A stretch of DNA of 64,000 bases. Source: Vibrio nitrifigilis (GTDB taxonomy: Bacteria > Pseudomonadota > Gammaproteobacteria > Enterobacterales > Vibrionaceae). The stretch spans positions 682,001 through 746,000 of the forward strand of contig NZ_JADPMR010000001.1 in assembly GCF_015686695.1 (NCBI RefSeq), read 5' to 3'. The position numbers were made by a program, and so were the translations under genes. Below the pieces are notes generated by a model. That model did no database searches. It saw only the letters and a program-made list of their open reading frames with translations, and was not told the DNA's origin. Below, piece by piece: positions 8,499 to 17,363 of the stretch (position 1 is the first letter of the stretch; each line of letters opens with the position of its first letter).

Positions 8499-9437
8499 AT
8501 GCTTCCTCTTGTTTATCACTCGATTTATTCACAACTTGAGCTTTCGCCAAATCACCGCTATCCGATCAATAAGTATCGTTTGTTGAGAATAGAATTAGAG
8601 AAACAAGCAGAGCAAGATCCCACATGGGGTGAACTGTTTGAATATTTTGAACCGAAACCAGTATCGGTCGATGAGGTAAAACGTGTTCATGCCAGTGAGT
8701 ACGTCGATGCATTAATAAACGGGGATTTACCCGCCGCAAAAATGCGGCGCATTGGTTTTCCATGGAGCCAAGCTTTAATTGATAGAACCTTGATGTCGGC
8801 TGGCGGTACACGTTTAACCGCAGAGAAAGCGCTAGAGCACGGTCTTGCAATTCATCTTAGTGGTGGTTATCACCATGCTCACTACGATTTTGGTAGTGGG
8901 TTTTGTTTATTTCATGACTTAGTGATTGCAGCCGATTGGGCACTTCAGCAAGAAGGCGTCGATCGAGTGCTCATCATTGATAGTGATGTTCATCATGGGG
9001 ATGGAACAGCGGCGTTATGTGCACACCGAGATGACATCATCACGCTTTCTTTCCATTGCGATAAAAATTTTCCAGCGCGCAAGCCCGATTCTAATATCGA
9101 TATTGGGTTACCTAAAATGGCTGGCGATGAGATTTTTCTGAGTCATTTTATGTCGGTGGTACCAATGGCTATCAATCTGTATCAGCCAGATTTGATCATT
9201 TATGATGCTGGTATTGATATCCATGAAGATGATGAACTGGGGCATTTAGCGGTGACAACTGCGGCTATCTACCAGCGCGACTATTTTATGCTTGAGGTAG
9301 CGAAAGAAAAAGAGATTCCGATGGCCTGTGTGGTTGGTGGTGGATATCGAGACCAACATGAGAGTTTGGTCCCCATTCATATGCAGCTATTTAAAGCGGC
9401 GCATGAGCACGCTCGTCAGAATAAACCTAAAGGGTAG
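8499..9437 (+). CDS. Histone deacetylase superfamily hydrolase (AcuC/AphA-type)
   Basis: The start at 8499 gives MLPLVYHSIYSQLEL, the usual N-terminus of bacterial members; upstream in-frame codons look non-coding. The 312-residue enzyme has the class I/II deacetylase signature: a Gly-Gly-Tyr-His-His segment, the FGSGFCLFHD region and the zinc-binding DSDVHHGDGT. Bacterial relatives deacetylate acetyl-lysine, acetylpolyamines or similar amides; which one cannot be told here. Its last 11 bases overlap the end of the convergent HD-GYP gene. Confidence 0.88.
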   Translation: MLPLVYHSIYSQLELSPNHRYPINKYRLLRIELEKQAEQDPTWGELFEYFEPKPVSVDEVKRVHASEYVDALINGDLPAAKMRRIGFPWSQALIDRTLMSAGGTRLTAEKALEHGLAIHLSGGYHHAHYDFGSGFCLFHDLVIAADWALQQEGVDRVLIIDSDVHHGDGTAALCAHRDDIITLSFHCDKNFPARKPDSNIDIGLPKMAGDEIFLSHFMSVVPMAINLYQPDLIIYDAGIDIHEDDELGHLAVTTAAIYQRDYFMLEVAKEKEIPMACVVGGGYRDQHESLVPIHMQLFKAAHEHARQNKPKG

Positions 9438-10827
9438 GAGAGGGGCGGATTGCCTCTTTACCAACGTTATCTATATACTTAGTAGGCAGTTTTTTTAGTC
9501 CTTGTTTGAGAGCATTAAAACAAGTTTCATCAATAGCAGTGCCAACGTTTTCTGCCATTATTTCTAATGTTTTAGGTATGGGGATAGCTCCGCGATAAGG
9601 GCGTTCAGCCGTAATGGCATCAAAAATATCCGCAGTAGTAATGATTCGCGTCATTATAGATATTTCTTCAGCAATTAATCCATCAGGGTAGCCGGTACCG
9701 TCTAGTTTTTCATGATGGGCGGCGGCCATTTTAGCGAATTTCTTCAGTGGCGATATTTTCTCGATAATCTCCCTAGTAAAAACGGCGTGCTTTTGAATTT
9801 GTGCCCATTCTTCTTGATTCAACTTTCCGGGTTTATCCAATATTGTGTTACTGACGCCGAGCTTACCTAAATCATGCAGCAGTGCCGCACGTTTTAGCCA
9901 TTGGCAATCTTCTTGGTCTAACCCCATTTCTTGAGCAATGATAGTGCTAAACACGGCCACGCGAGCACTGTGACCTGCGGTAAATGGACTTTTGGCATCG
10001 ACGATTTTGCCAAAAGCAGCGACAATACTGTCGAAGTACTCATCATCGAGTGGAATCATCGCTTGAGCTGGCGACATAGACAGTACGAAAGGGGTGATCG
10101 AAGATGACTTGAGCGCAGCAGTAAAAGAGGATGTTTCTTTTAGTTGTCTACATAAAGCGACGAGGTGGGGATCTAACCAGGCTCCGGAACGATTTTCTAC
10201 TTCCTCAAATGCAGCATTTAAATCGTGTTCACTTTGAAATACATCCATGACTTGCGCAAGCAAGGCAATTCGAGAAAATAGCGGAATATGTTCGCCTTCC
10301 AAACCATTGGGTTTCCCTGACCCATCCCAGTGTTCATCTAAATATTGTATCCCCTGAGCGACTTGTTCACTAAACCCCAATTCTCTAGCGACTTCAGCGC
10401 CTTGGGTACAGCGAGTTTGAATGAGTTCTTGAGCGTAATCCGATCCATTTTTTAATATATCAATCGTTGTTGAGATACGCTTGCGCCAATTTTCGCCAGA
10501 GCCTGCGTTTTTAATCACAAAATTAATGGCACTGGTTAGGCTGGTACCCACTGTTTTATAACGATGTTTAAACGTTCGATCATCGGTTGCATAGAGCTCA
10601 CAGATGCGGGCGGCATTACTGCTACAACCCGCATCTTTGAGTAATAAGACGAAATATAAATCATACTGATCTGATAACGACAAGTGTAATAATTGTCCAA
10701 TATTCATCCCTATCCAACAACAGCGCATACAGTGTTCTGGAGGCTGGCCTTCCGTCATATCTAGGGCAATGGTCAGCGATGAAATAAGCTCAGCGAGCGG
10801 CATATTGTGAGAGGTGAGTGCAGACAT
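9427..10827 (-). CDS. HD-GYP domain protein, probable cyclic di-GMP phosphodiesterase
   Basis: The 466-residue soluble protein has a C-terminal HD-GYP domain (from about residue 265) with LLHDLGKLG and the complete HHEKLDGTGYPDG signature, so metal-binding and GYP residues are intact. The N-terminal half (residues about 1-240) also looks like a degenerate HD-type helical domain, with YLDEHWDGSGKPNG resembling a second, altered GYP-like loop. The family hydrolyses c-di-GMP to pGpG or GMP and affects biofilm and motility. No sensor or receiver domain is recognisable. It overlaps the convergent deacetylase-like gene by 11 bases. Confidence 0.88.
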   Translation of the reverse strand: MSALTSHNMPLAELISSLTIALDMTEGQPPEHCMRCCWIGMNIGQLLHLSLSDQYDLYFVLLLKDAGCSSNAARICELYATDDRTFKHRYKTVGTSLTSAINFVIKNAGSGENWRKRISTTIDILKNGSDYAQELIQTRCTQGAEVARELGFSEQVAQGIQYLDEHWDGSGKPNGLEGEHIPLFSRIALLAQVMDVFQSEHDLNAAFEEVENRSGAWLDPHLVALCRQLKETSSFTAALKSSSITPFVLSMSPAQAMIPLDDEYFDSIVAAFGKIVDAKSPFTAGHSARVAVFSTIIAQEMGLDQEDCQWLKRAALLHDLGKLGVSNTILDKPGKLNQEEWAQIQKHAVFTREIIEKISPLKKFAKMAAAHHEKLDGTGYPDGLIAEEISIMTRIITTADIFDAITAERPYRGAIPIPKTLEIMAENVGTAIDETCFNALKQGLKKLPTKYIDNVGKEAIRPSPTL

Positions 10828-11131
10828 AGTCTTTGGCCGATATGGTGTAAATAACCTTATAAGTATAGTTGTTATTGTTTTTTACACAGGAATAACCGAC
10901 GACTGATTTGGAAGTGATTTTCGAGCGTCTGGTTAAGTATGCAAATGTAACAAAAGTATTGAGTCTGGGTATTTTTGCCAGAATGCCATGGGATGACTAC
11001 TGATCACTAGGCTTAAAGCGAAATAGCCAGTAAAAAGGATAAAGCAGACATAAAAATACCTCCGCAATGAGTAGCAACAATAATCACGGAGGTCATTTGA
11101 GTGTATGTATTTTAGTGACTAGGTATATCGA
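10828..11131. other. Intergenic region between HD-GYP and doxX-type genes
   Basis: About 300 bases without a credible coding frame. It should contain the promoter of the HD-GYP gene and the transcript end of the DoxX gene. Apart from the hairpin at 11058-11093 I see nothing notable. Confidence 0.4.
11051..11094 (-). terminator. Possible terminator of the DoxX-family gene
   Basis: On the minus strand a GACCTCCG arm pairs with CGGAGGTA across a long loop and is followed by TTTTTA. The stem is short and the loop about 22 bases, so this is tentative. Confidence 0.35.
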
Positions 11132-11557
11132 TTAATCTGGTTTTACTGCGTATTTACCAGAGCCAAGAAATGCAACGGCAATACCTGCGAAAAGATAAAC
11201 TGCAATATCTTCAACTATCCAACCACCCACTTTTGATAGCGTGAAGAAATCGCCCAAATGCACTAATCCGATAACCACAACACTCGTGCCAACAATCAAT
11301 ACCGCGCCAATACGGCTGTACCAACCTAAGATCATCATTAGGGGAGCCAAAATTTCACCGATAAATACCGAATAGGCGAACCAAGCGGGCAGTCCAAGAT
11401 CAACAAATAGACCTTCAATAAATCCGGTACCATGCATCGCTTTATGGATGCCATGAAGTAGCATCATAGCCCCAAAACCGACACGTAAAATGAATTTTGC
11501 TGCATCTGGGTGGCTTAGCCATTGATTGGTTTTTTCAACGAGAGCATTCATCGCCAT
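11132..11557 (-). CDS. DoxX family membrane protein
   Basis: A 141-residue protein with four predicted membrane helices (about residues 22-42, 58-78, 84-104 and 114-134), matching DoxX/DUF417-like inner-membrane proteins in size and in the LRVGFGAMMLLHGIHK opening. The family has been linked to oxidative stress in other bacteria, but no specific biochemical role can be assigned here. It lies 118 bases downstream of the LysR gene on the same strand, probably with its own promoter. Confidence 0.85.
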   Translation of the reverse strand: MAMNALVEKTNQWLSHPDAAKFILRVGFGAMMLLHGIHKAMHGTGFIEGLFVDLGLPAWFAYSVFIGEILAPLMMILGWYSRIGAVLIVGTSVVVIGLVHLGDFFTLSKVGGWIVEDIAVYLFAGIAVAFLGSGKYAVKPD

Positions 11558-11675
11558 TCCTCAATTCAGTGAATGATAACTGTTAATAATAAAACGTATT
11601 TTTAATATAAATTATGTTTCATTGCTCACATAATGATTAACCGATTCAACAATAGCTTACGTGATAAATTTGATA

Positions 11676-12566
11676 TCAATAAGATTCCATTAATGCATGG
11701 ATATGGTCAATAAAAGTGTTCAAAGATGGTCGATGTATTGCTTTGGGATGAGCAAGCGATATTTCGATACACGCATCCACATGATGCAGTGGTTTAAAGA
11801 TCAATCCTGGCTGATGAAGCGTTTTACTCAAGATGTCGGGGACTATTGAGATACCCATGCCACTGCCGACTAATGCTAAGACTGACATAATGTTCGATTC
11901 ACGGCTGATAATGTTCGGTTCGTAATTCGCTAACTGTCTAATTGCAGCGGCACCGTCATCTCGATGAGAGCTGGAATAAGTAATAAAAGACTCATGTTTA
12001 AGAGCTTGCATCGTTAATTGGTGACGCTCAGACAAAGGATGATTGGCCGGCATTGCGACACAAGGTGGCCATTGTGACAGTGCGGTTGTGTGAATGGTAT
12101 CGGGTACTGTGAGTGAGTAAGTGGTCAGAAAACCTGCGTCGATATCTCCACTGGCAAGTTGCTCAAGTTGAGTAAATGGATCGAGTTCTTTAAGGTGCAA
12201 TTCAATATAAGGTTTGCTTTGGCGAAATGATTGCACAAATTGGCCTAATAACCCTGAATAGGTGACGCTACCTGAATAACCGACGGTTAATCTGCCAGTA
12301 TCACCGGCAAATACACTTTTGGCAACGAGCTCTGCCCGAGAAGCATGCTCAAGCGCTAATTTTGCTTCAATTAAAAATTTCTCTCCTGCTTCAGTAAGCG
12401 TCACGCTGCGACTGGTACGTTTAAATAAATCGCCGCCAAGATTTTTCTCTAGTGCTTTGATTTGAATACTCAGTGCAGGTTGGGCGATATGCAATTTATT
12501 CGCAGCTCTACCAAAATGAAGCTCTTGAGCCACCGTAACAAAATAGCGTAAATGACGAAGTTCCAT
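11676..12566 (-). CDS. LysR-family transcriptional regulator
   Basis: The 296-residue protein has the standard N-terminal winged helix-turn-helix (MELRHLRYFVTVAQELHFGRAANKLHIAQPALS, split here as residues 1-33) and a periplasmic-binding-like effector domain from about residue 90. It is divergent from the Bcr/CflA-type exporter with a 147-base shared region, the classic layout for a LysR activator and its target. The inducer is unknown. The intergenic region contains AT-rich TATATATC-type inverted sequences, but I could not fix a single T-N11-A operator. Confidence 0.93.
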   Translation of the reverse strand: MELRHLRYFVTVAQELHFGRAANKLHIAQPALSIQIKALEKNLGGDLFKRTSRSVTLTEAGEKFLIEAKLALEHASRAELVAKSVFAGDTGRLTVGYSGSVTYSGLLGQFVQSFRQSKPYIELHLKELDPFTQLEQLASGDIDAGFLTTYSLTVPDTIHTTALSQWPPCVAMPANHPLSERHQLTMQALKHESFITYSSSHRDDGAAAIRQLANYEPNIISRESNIMSVLALVGSGMGISIVPDILSKTLHQPGLIFKPLHHVDACIEISLAHPKAIHRPSLNTFIDHIHALMESY

Positions 12567-12713
12567 TGTTTATCTTTTATATATCAATTGATGGTTAATT
12601 ATATATTGGTATTTATCAGTTGGGGTGAATAAAATGTGACTCGTGGCATAAAAAATACGCATCAATGGCGAGTCACACTTCTCGTGTTTTTTGACATTTT
12701 AGAAGGGTAATAT

Positions 12714-13928
12714 ATGACGGATACACACACGATGGCATCGGCTGGGGGAGAAACGAAGTCTCGAGCTATGCTGACATGGATATTAGGGGCATTATCGATC
12801 TTTGCCCCTTTTTCTACTGACATGTATTTATCTGGATTTAACTTAATGGCGAGCGATTTTGATACGTCAATGTCGCAAGTACAATTGAGCTTATCGACCT
12901 TTTTCGTTGGCATGGCTATCGGCCAATTACTGTATGGGCCTTTAATCGATCGATATGGTCGACGTGTGCCGCTCTTAGGTGGTGTTGCTTTATTCATTGT
13001 GACGTCTTTGGCGATTTTGTATGTTCCGAATATTGAAGGCTTGATTGGATTGCGTTTTTTCCAAGCAATTGGCGGCTGTTCAGGTATGGTCATTAGCCGG
13101 GCGATTATTCAAGATTTGTTTGATGAGCAAGAAGCGGCGAAGGCTTTATCACTCATGATGGTCGTACAAACCGTGGGGCCGATTACCGCTCCTGTAATTG
13201 GTGCTTACCTGTTAGTGTTTGGTGGATGGAAGGCCGTATTCACCTTTTTAGTCGCATTTGGTGTGATCTGCTGGTTGATTACCGCTAAATGGGTCCCAGA
13301 ATCTTTACCAGTAGAACGCCGGCAGAAGCAAAATATCGGTGAAATGATGACGGTGTTTAAACGCTTTCTTTGCGATTGGCGTTTTATGTCGCCAACTCTA
13401 GCCGGAAGCTTTTCCAATTCTGTTATGTTTTGCTTTATCACCGGATCGCCATTTGTACTGATGCAATTATTTGGTATGGGGCGAGAAACTTACGGTTGGA
13501 TGTTTAGTGGAACCGCTGCTGGTATGGTGATTACCAGCCAAGCGAACCGAATGTTATTAAAACGCTTTACGCCTAAATTATTGTTTACAGCATCGATTAT
13601 TATTTCTTTAGTTGCTAGTGTCGCGTTAGTCCTAGTCAGAAATACCGATCAGCTTTGGTTATTCATGATTCCACTGTTTGTTTGTGTGTCTATGGTGCCA
13701 ATGGTTTGTGCCAACTCCATTGCCATTGCCATGTCCGTAAGCGGCAGAGATGCAGGTTCGGCATCGTCATTAGTTGGGGTATGTCAATTTGCCTTTGCGG
13801 GTGCAATCAGTGCGATTGTCGGCGCGTTGCATAATGGGACTTCTCTACCAATGTGTGGCATGATTTTGGTCTGTACGGTACTGGCTTTTGTGGTGAACTA
13901 TCTGGGTCACAAAGCACCAGCCAAATAA
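12714..13928 (+). CDS. Bcr/CflA-family multidrug efflux MFS transporter
   Basis: The 404-residue protein has twelve hydrophobic segments. The opening LGALSIFAPFSTDMYLSGF is the motif of the Bcr/CflA drug-resistance group, and the loop after helix 2 has the MFS motif A-type YGPLIDRYGRRVPLL. Members export drugs such as bicyclomycin, sulfonamides or chloramphenicol by proton antiport. AAGGGTAA upstream is a plausible ribosome site. It is divergent from the LysR gene and probably controlled by it. Confidence 0.92.
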   Translation: MTDTHTMASAGGETKSRAMLTWILGALSIFAPFSTDMYLSGFNLMASDFDTSMSQVQLSLSTFFVGMAIGQLLYGPLIDRYGRRVPLLGGVALFIVTSLAILYVPNIEGLIGLRFFQAIGGCSGMVISRAIIQDLFDEQEAAKALSLMMVVQTVGPITAPVIGAYLLVFGGWKAVFTFLVAFGVICWLITAKWVPESLPVERRQKQNIGEMMTVFKRFLCDWRFMSPTLAGSFSNSVMFCFITGSPFVLMQLFGMGRETYGWMFSGTAAGMVITSQANRMLLKRFTPKLLFTASIIISLVASVALVLVRNTDQLWLFMIPLFVCVSMVPMVCANSIAIAMSVSGRDAGSASSLVGVCQFAFAGAISAIVGALHNGTSLPMCGMILVCTVLAFVVNYLGHKAPAK

Positions 13929-13942
13929 ATTCACTTAACAGA

Positions 13943-13977
13943 GGGGAAGGGTAATTAAGCCCTCCCCGTCGTTATTT
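13943..13977 (+). terminator. Terminator-like hairpin after the MFS gene
   Basis: GGGG-A-(A bulge)-GGG pairs with CCC-T-CCCC (13943-13951 with 13960-13967), followed by GTCGTTATTTT. It lies between convergent genes and could serve the plus-strand exporter. Confidence 0.45.
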
Positions 13978-15227
13978 TACTCAAATTTAAACCAGTCAAA
14001 CCCAGGTTGTCCGCTGGTGGACTTGATAGTGATGGTATGAGTCCCTGAGCTCAAATAAAGCGAAGTGGTTGCTGTCTCCCAAAAGTAAACGCCGCCAGTA
14101 TTGGGCAAAAACAGACTTTGTGAGCTGTCACTATCCACTTGAATTCTAATTTGAGCGTTACTGGAAGCGGCATAGCTGACGCTCATGGAATAGGTTTTAT
14201 CACTACTGGATTGAACCTGATAAGTCATGGTTTGTTCTGTTTCGTCTTGGTCGGAAAATAGTTGAACGACCGGGTTCCCATCACTATCTGTTGTTGCCCT
14301 GTGGTGCATTCCCGTCATGGTATAAGCATGTTCTGCCTGCAATGTCCCAGGTAGTTGAGCATAGTAATTACTTCCTGGAATCCCTTTATATAAAGATCCT
14401 AATGCACTCCATGAGCCGTAATCTGAACCTAAGATATCGACATAGGGTGATGCACTGGCCCCGCCACTGGTACGCCCGATAAACCAAGCGTAGCGGAATA
14501 CATAATCTTGTTGTTCCATCCAACGTACCGTATCAGCCATGTAATCCATTTGGTTTTCTAACGTTTCATTACCACTATCACTGTAATTCCACTCAGTCAC
14601 CCAAACTGGCTTATTGTATCGGGTATTAAACTTTTTTACGTATTCTTTAAACGAAGCAGTCGTCGCCATGTAGCTATGCACTGCAATATAGTCGACACGA
14701 CAATCGCTGCAGTCGTCAAAAAAAGCATCAAGATATTCATAAGGGCTACCATCGTTATCTGTTCCCGGTATATCGACATCTCCTGGACTGTAATTGACTG
14801 CTGGTGCGACGAGTTTTAAATCAAAATCGTCCGCAATGGATTCTAGGGTAGGCCAAGCATCGGCTGCTTCTTGTGGGGTTAAGTTTGCTTGATCAGTAAA
14901 GTTAGGCTCGTTAAAGGCTAAAAGGTACTTTACTTCTGGGTGGTTCGTTAAATAGCTACGTAGTGCATCTTCATCAAAATTGGCATTGAAGGCCATAGGA
15001 ACGTATTCAACACCATATTGGGTGTAATCATCACCCACGGTATCTTCGGGCTCTGCTGACCAGTTATACCACCAAGCAATATGCCCGCTCATGGCCGCGA
15101 GATCGGCGGCTTGGGTATTGGCGTAGGCGAGTCCACGTTTGTCGCTAATAGTATCGGCAAAGGCGCTTGATGAGAAAAGACCGACCAAAAAGCTGCAATA
15201 TAAGAGAGGAGTTGTACGAAAAAACAT
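13977..15227 (-). CDS. Secreted GH128-type glycoside hydrolase with C-terminal CBM6-like domain
   Basis: The 416-residue protein has a signal peptide cleaved near SSAFA (residue 24), then a TIM-barrel-like domain of the glycosyl hydrolase catalytic core type (GH128, residues about 28-280). The likely acid/base is Glu107 in LAFNEPN and the likely nucleophile Glu212 in VTEWNYS. From about residue 290 a beta-sandwich resembling CBM6 follows (LQAEHAYTMTG at its start, FDWFKFE at its end). GH128 enzymes cleave beta-1,3-glucans, so algal laminarin or fungal glucan is a plausible substrate. The beta-glucoside PTS operon lies beyond the island, which would suit uptake of glucan breakdown products. 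Confidence 0.85.
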   Translation of the reverse strand: MFFRTTPLLYCSFLVGLFSSSAFADTISDKRGLAYANTQAADLAAMSGHIAWWYNWSAEPEDTVGDDYTQYGVEYVPMAFNANFDEDALRSYLTNHPEVKYLLAFNEPNFTDQANLTPQEAADAWPTLESIADDFDLKLVAPAVNYSPGDVDIPGTDNDGSPYEYLDAFFDDCSDCRVDYIAVHSYMATTASFKEYVKKFNTRYNKPVWVTEWNYSDSGNETLENQMDYMADTVRWMEQQDYVFRYAWFIGRTSGGASASPYVDILGSDYGSWSALGSLYKGIPGSNYYAQLPGTLQAEHAYTMTGMHHRATTDSDGNPVVQLFSDQDETEQTMTYQVQSSSDKTYSMSVSYAASSNAQIRIQVDSDSSQSLFLPNTGGVYFWETATTSLYLSSGTHTITIKSTSGQPGFDWFKFE

Positions 15228-15558
15228 TGAGTGAGTTACCTATAGTCAAAGGAATAAAAAAAGTGGGGCACTTTTGCATAACTCGTAAACTTTAGGTAAA
15301 GCGATAGTGATGTGTGCGTTAGAAGTCGCTAAATTAACTCTAATTTGGAATGCAGTTAAAATTTATGTGGCAAAGGCTACTCGGCTATATCTACGTTATT
15401 GTCGTAAAATTGTTGAGTATTCCTGTACTTAATGTAAAAAACAGCATTAAAAGTGAACAGAACGAAAAAAAACTCAAAATTACGCACATTATTTCAGCAA
15501 ACGGACCTAATAGGGGTTTACAAGTTTTATTACCCCGTATAATATGCGCCTCAACAAC
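15228..15558. other. Intergenic region upstream of tRNA-Ser
   Basis: This 331-base stretch lies between the divergent glucanase gene and tRNA-Ser and must hold both promoters. An open frame across 15350-15595 runs into the tRNA and is not credible. GGTTTACAAGTTTTATTACCCCGTATAAT-like -35/-10 elements (TTTACA about 15516, TATAAT about 15538) fit the tRNA promoter. Confidence 0.5.
15515..15544 (+). promoter_or_regulatory. Sigma-70-type promoter of tRNA-Ser
   Basis: A TTTACA hexamer and a perfect TATAAT (about 15538-15543) are separated by about 17 bases and lie about 16 bases before the tRNA, the expected position for a stable-RNA promoter. Confidence 0.65.
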
Positions 15559-15649
15559 GGAGAGATGGCTGAGTGGTCGAAAGCACCGGTCTTGAAAACC
15601 GGCAACCGTTAATAGCGGTTCTAGGGTTCAAATCCCTATCTCTCCGCCA
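15559..15649 (+). tRNA. tRNA-Ser (anticodon UGA)
   Basis: A 91-base sequence folds as a class II tRNA with an acceptor stem GGAGAGA/TCTCTCC, anticodon loop CTTGAAA giving UGA, a long variable arm (CAACCGTTAATAGCGGTT) and GGTTCAAATCC in the T arm, ending with encoded CCA. It is followed at once by a strong terminator and then the left boundary repeat of the accessory island. tRNA-Ser genes are common integration sites, though here the tRNA 3' end itself is not duplicated. Confidence 0.97.
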
Positions 15650-15656
15650 CATTCGA

Positions 15657-15690
15657 AAAGCCCGCTGAGAAATCAGCGGGCTTTTTTCGT
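15657..15690 (+). terminator. Rho-independent terminator of tRNA-Ser
   Basis: The stem AAGCCCGCTGA with its perfect partner, closed by a GAAA loop, is followed by TTTTTT. The last bases of its T-tract (from 15684) coincide with the start of the island's left direct repeat. Confidence 0.9.
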
Positions 15691-15900
15691 TTTCTACAGC
15701 TTATTTATCAATATCTAATATTCCCCCCAAAAAAATTTCGGTAAGACATTTTTTGTTTTCGTCTTCGCTCTTTTAGTCGCTACCATCCAGATTGTCTGAA
15801 TGCCGACGGCAGAATGCCTGTTTCCCCAAAGATAGAAGAAATGTTGCCTTTGCTGTGATCCTGTTCTGAACTTAGGTTTTTAAGAAAAATGAATGGGTTA
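15684..15900. repeat. Left copy of ~215-bp direct repeat flanking the accessory island
   Basis: This 217-base segment recurs in the same orientation at 22488-22700 with only a few differences, mostly near 15715-15735. Both copies begin TTTTCGTTTTCTA and end in GGGTTA. It has no coding frame I trust. The left copy abuts the tRNA-Ser terminator tail, and the IS630 remnant begins 3 bases after it. It may be an attachment or duplication boundary of the island, or a dispersed non-coding repeat. Confidence 0.9.
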
Positions 15901-15903
15901 CTA

Positions 15904-16917
15904 CCAATTACATTAATTTTATGAATCATGATTTTCACAGTCTAATTAAATCGACTTCGAATGCTCGGTTGCGTATTCGATACCCCCGCTCTCGCACATT
16001 TCTTTGAAGGGGAAAGCAGAACTGAAATCGCTCAGTTTCTTAAAGTCAGTAGAACAAGTGTCAATAAAGGGGTTAAATCTTATCTTGATTCTGGATTGGA
16101 AGGCCTCCAAGAAAAAGCTTATACTGGTCGTCCTCATCGGTTGTCTCAACAACAATTAAACCAACTTAAAAAATTCGCTACAGATACAGCGATTAAAGAT
16201 AACGGCGGTCGCCTCCAAGCAAAAGACATCGCTAGTTATATTGCACAAAATGTTGGCATTCAATATCGACAGGCGAATATCTATCGTATCCTTCATGGTA
16301 TCGGATTGAGTTGGATCACCACCCGCTCTAAACATTCCAAGCTGTCACTGTTACCCAAAAAAACCTAAAAAATTCCAAATCGAAACGATCCTTAAGATCC
16401 CCGGACATGTCGCTTTATCGGATGTACTGGTGTGGTTCCAATATGACGCTCGGTTTGGTCAACGCAATACGACAACTAGAATTTGGACAGAAAAGGGAAG
16501 TCGACCTAGGGCCATTCAGTAACAACAATTTGAATATGCTTATCTATACGGCGCTATTTGTACCAACACAGGAGAAGGCGAAGCGATAGTCTCACCCGTC
16601 AATAATATGGAAGCGATGAGGGAACATTTAAAGCTTATTTCTGATGCCACTCCAGTAGGAAAATATTCAGTTATCGTTATGGAAAGTTATCTTGTTAAAG
16701 AGTATTTCAACTGAACGATTATCCATATTCCACTCTATTAACCAGAGCTGAATCCAATAGAACAAGTATGGAATTGGCTAACCGATGTTTTGATAGTTAC
16801 GAAGATATTGTTGATAGTGTTTGTGGTGCTTGGCATCGTTTTTCAGAGAACAAAAATAGAGTCATTGCATGTGCTCTAGAAGCTGGGCAAAGTTGACCAC
16901 TAAATTAATGTTATTGG
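15904..16917 (+). mobile_element. Decayed IS630-family insertion sequence
   Basis: The element is about 1.01 kb with imperfect terminal inverted repeats: CCAATTACATTAATTTTAT at the left and, on the complement of the right end, CCAATAACATTAATTTAG. Each end is flanked by TA (15902-15903 and 16918-16919), the target duplication typical of IS630/Tc1-type transposons. The transposase inside is frameshifted, so the element cannot move by itself. Confidence 0.85.
15961..16896 (+). pseudogene. Frameshifted IS630-family transposase
   Basis: The first frame (15961-16368) encodes the N-terminal helix-turn-helix region, including TEIAQFLKVSRTSVNKGVKS and the LGLSW-like IGLSW segment before the catalytic domain. 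Homology continues in other frames: ALSDVLVWFQYDARFGQ then RIWTEKGSRP at 16410-16510, then PELNPIEQVWNWL at about 16744-16782, the signature around the last DDE-domain glutamate, and finally a C-terminal segment ending CALEAGQS at 16896. At least two frame changes and a stop interrupt it. The intact family protein would be about 310-345 residues. Confidence 0.88.
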
Positions 16918-16919
16918 TA

Positions 16920-17363
16920 TTACAAAAAGCGGCTGATGGCGTATCTCAAACCAGAATTTGTACGTCTAAACCACTACTTGCGTTTGGTTATATTTAAATA
17001 TCACAAATTTAGTTTGTTAACTAATTGAGCGCTCAGATGATGCGATAGAGCCCCATTTTAAAGTAACATTTGAGAAGACGATTTAGGATCTACGTTTCTC
17101 ATTTCCGGACTACTGATGGTCTATTATATTATTACATCGTATGTTTTTAGTTCTAACTGAACAAGCTTTTTAAATCATGCTAGAATTTTATCGACTAACT
17201 GAAATTATGTATTCATAGTAAGTAAGCGGGTAATAATCCTACTTGCTAGTCTAAATGAATCTTGCTCCGAAATGAGTTTAAGTTGTATTATCAACAGCCG
17301 CCATAATGTGGCACGAAGTCAAATATACCAGACTAAATGTCAGAAGCATAATATGATAAGCAC
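16920..17363. other. Non-coding leader region of the four-gene operon
   Basis: About 445 bases between the IS630 remnant and the methyltransferase gene. I see no credible coding frame. It is AT-rich and should contain the promoter of the operon. TTGAAC/TAGAAT-like elements occur near 17155-17185, but there is no clear operator palindrome that I can defend. Confidence 0.4.

Noticed and set aside
15350..15595. Open frame of 81 codons across the tRNA-Ser promoter
   Set aside because: It runs into the tRNA-Ser gene, has no ribosome site and no recognisable protein features; the sequence is explained by the promoter and tRNA.
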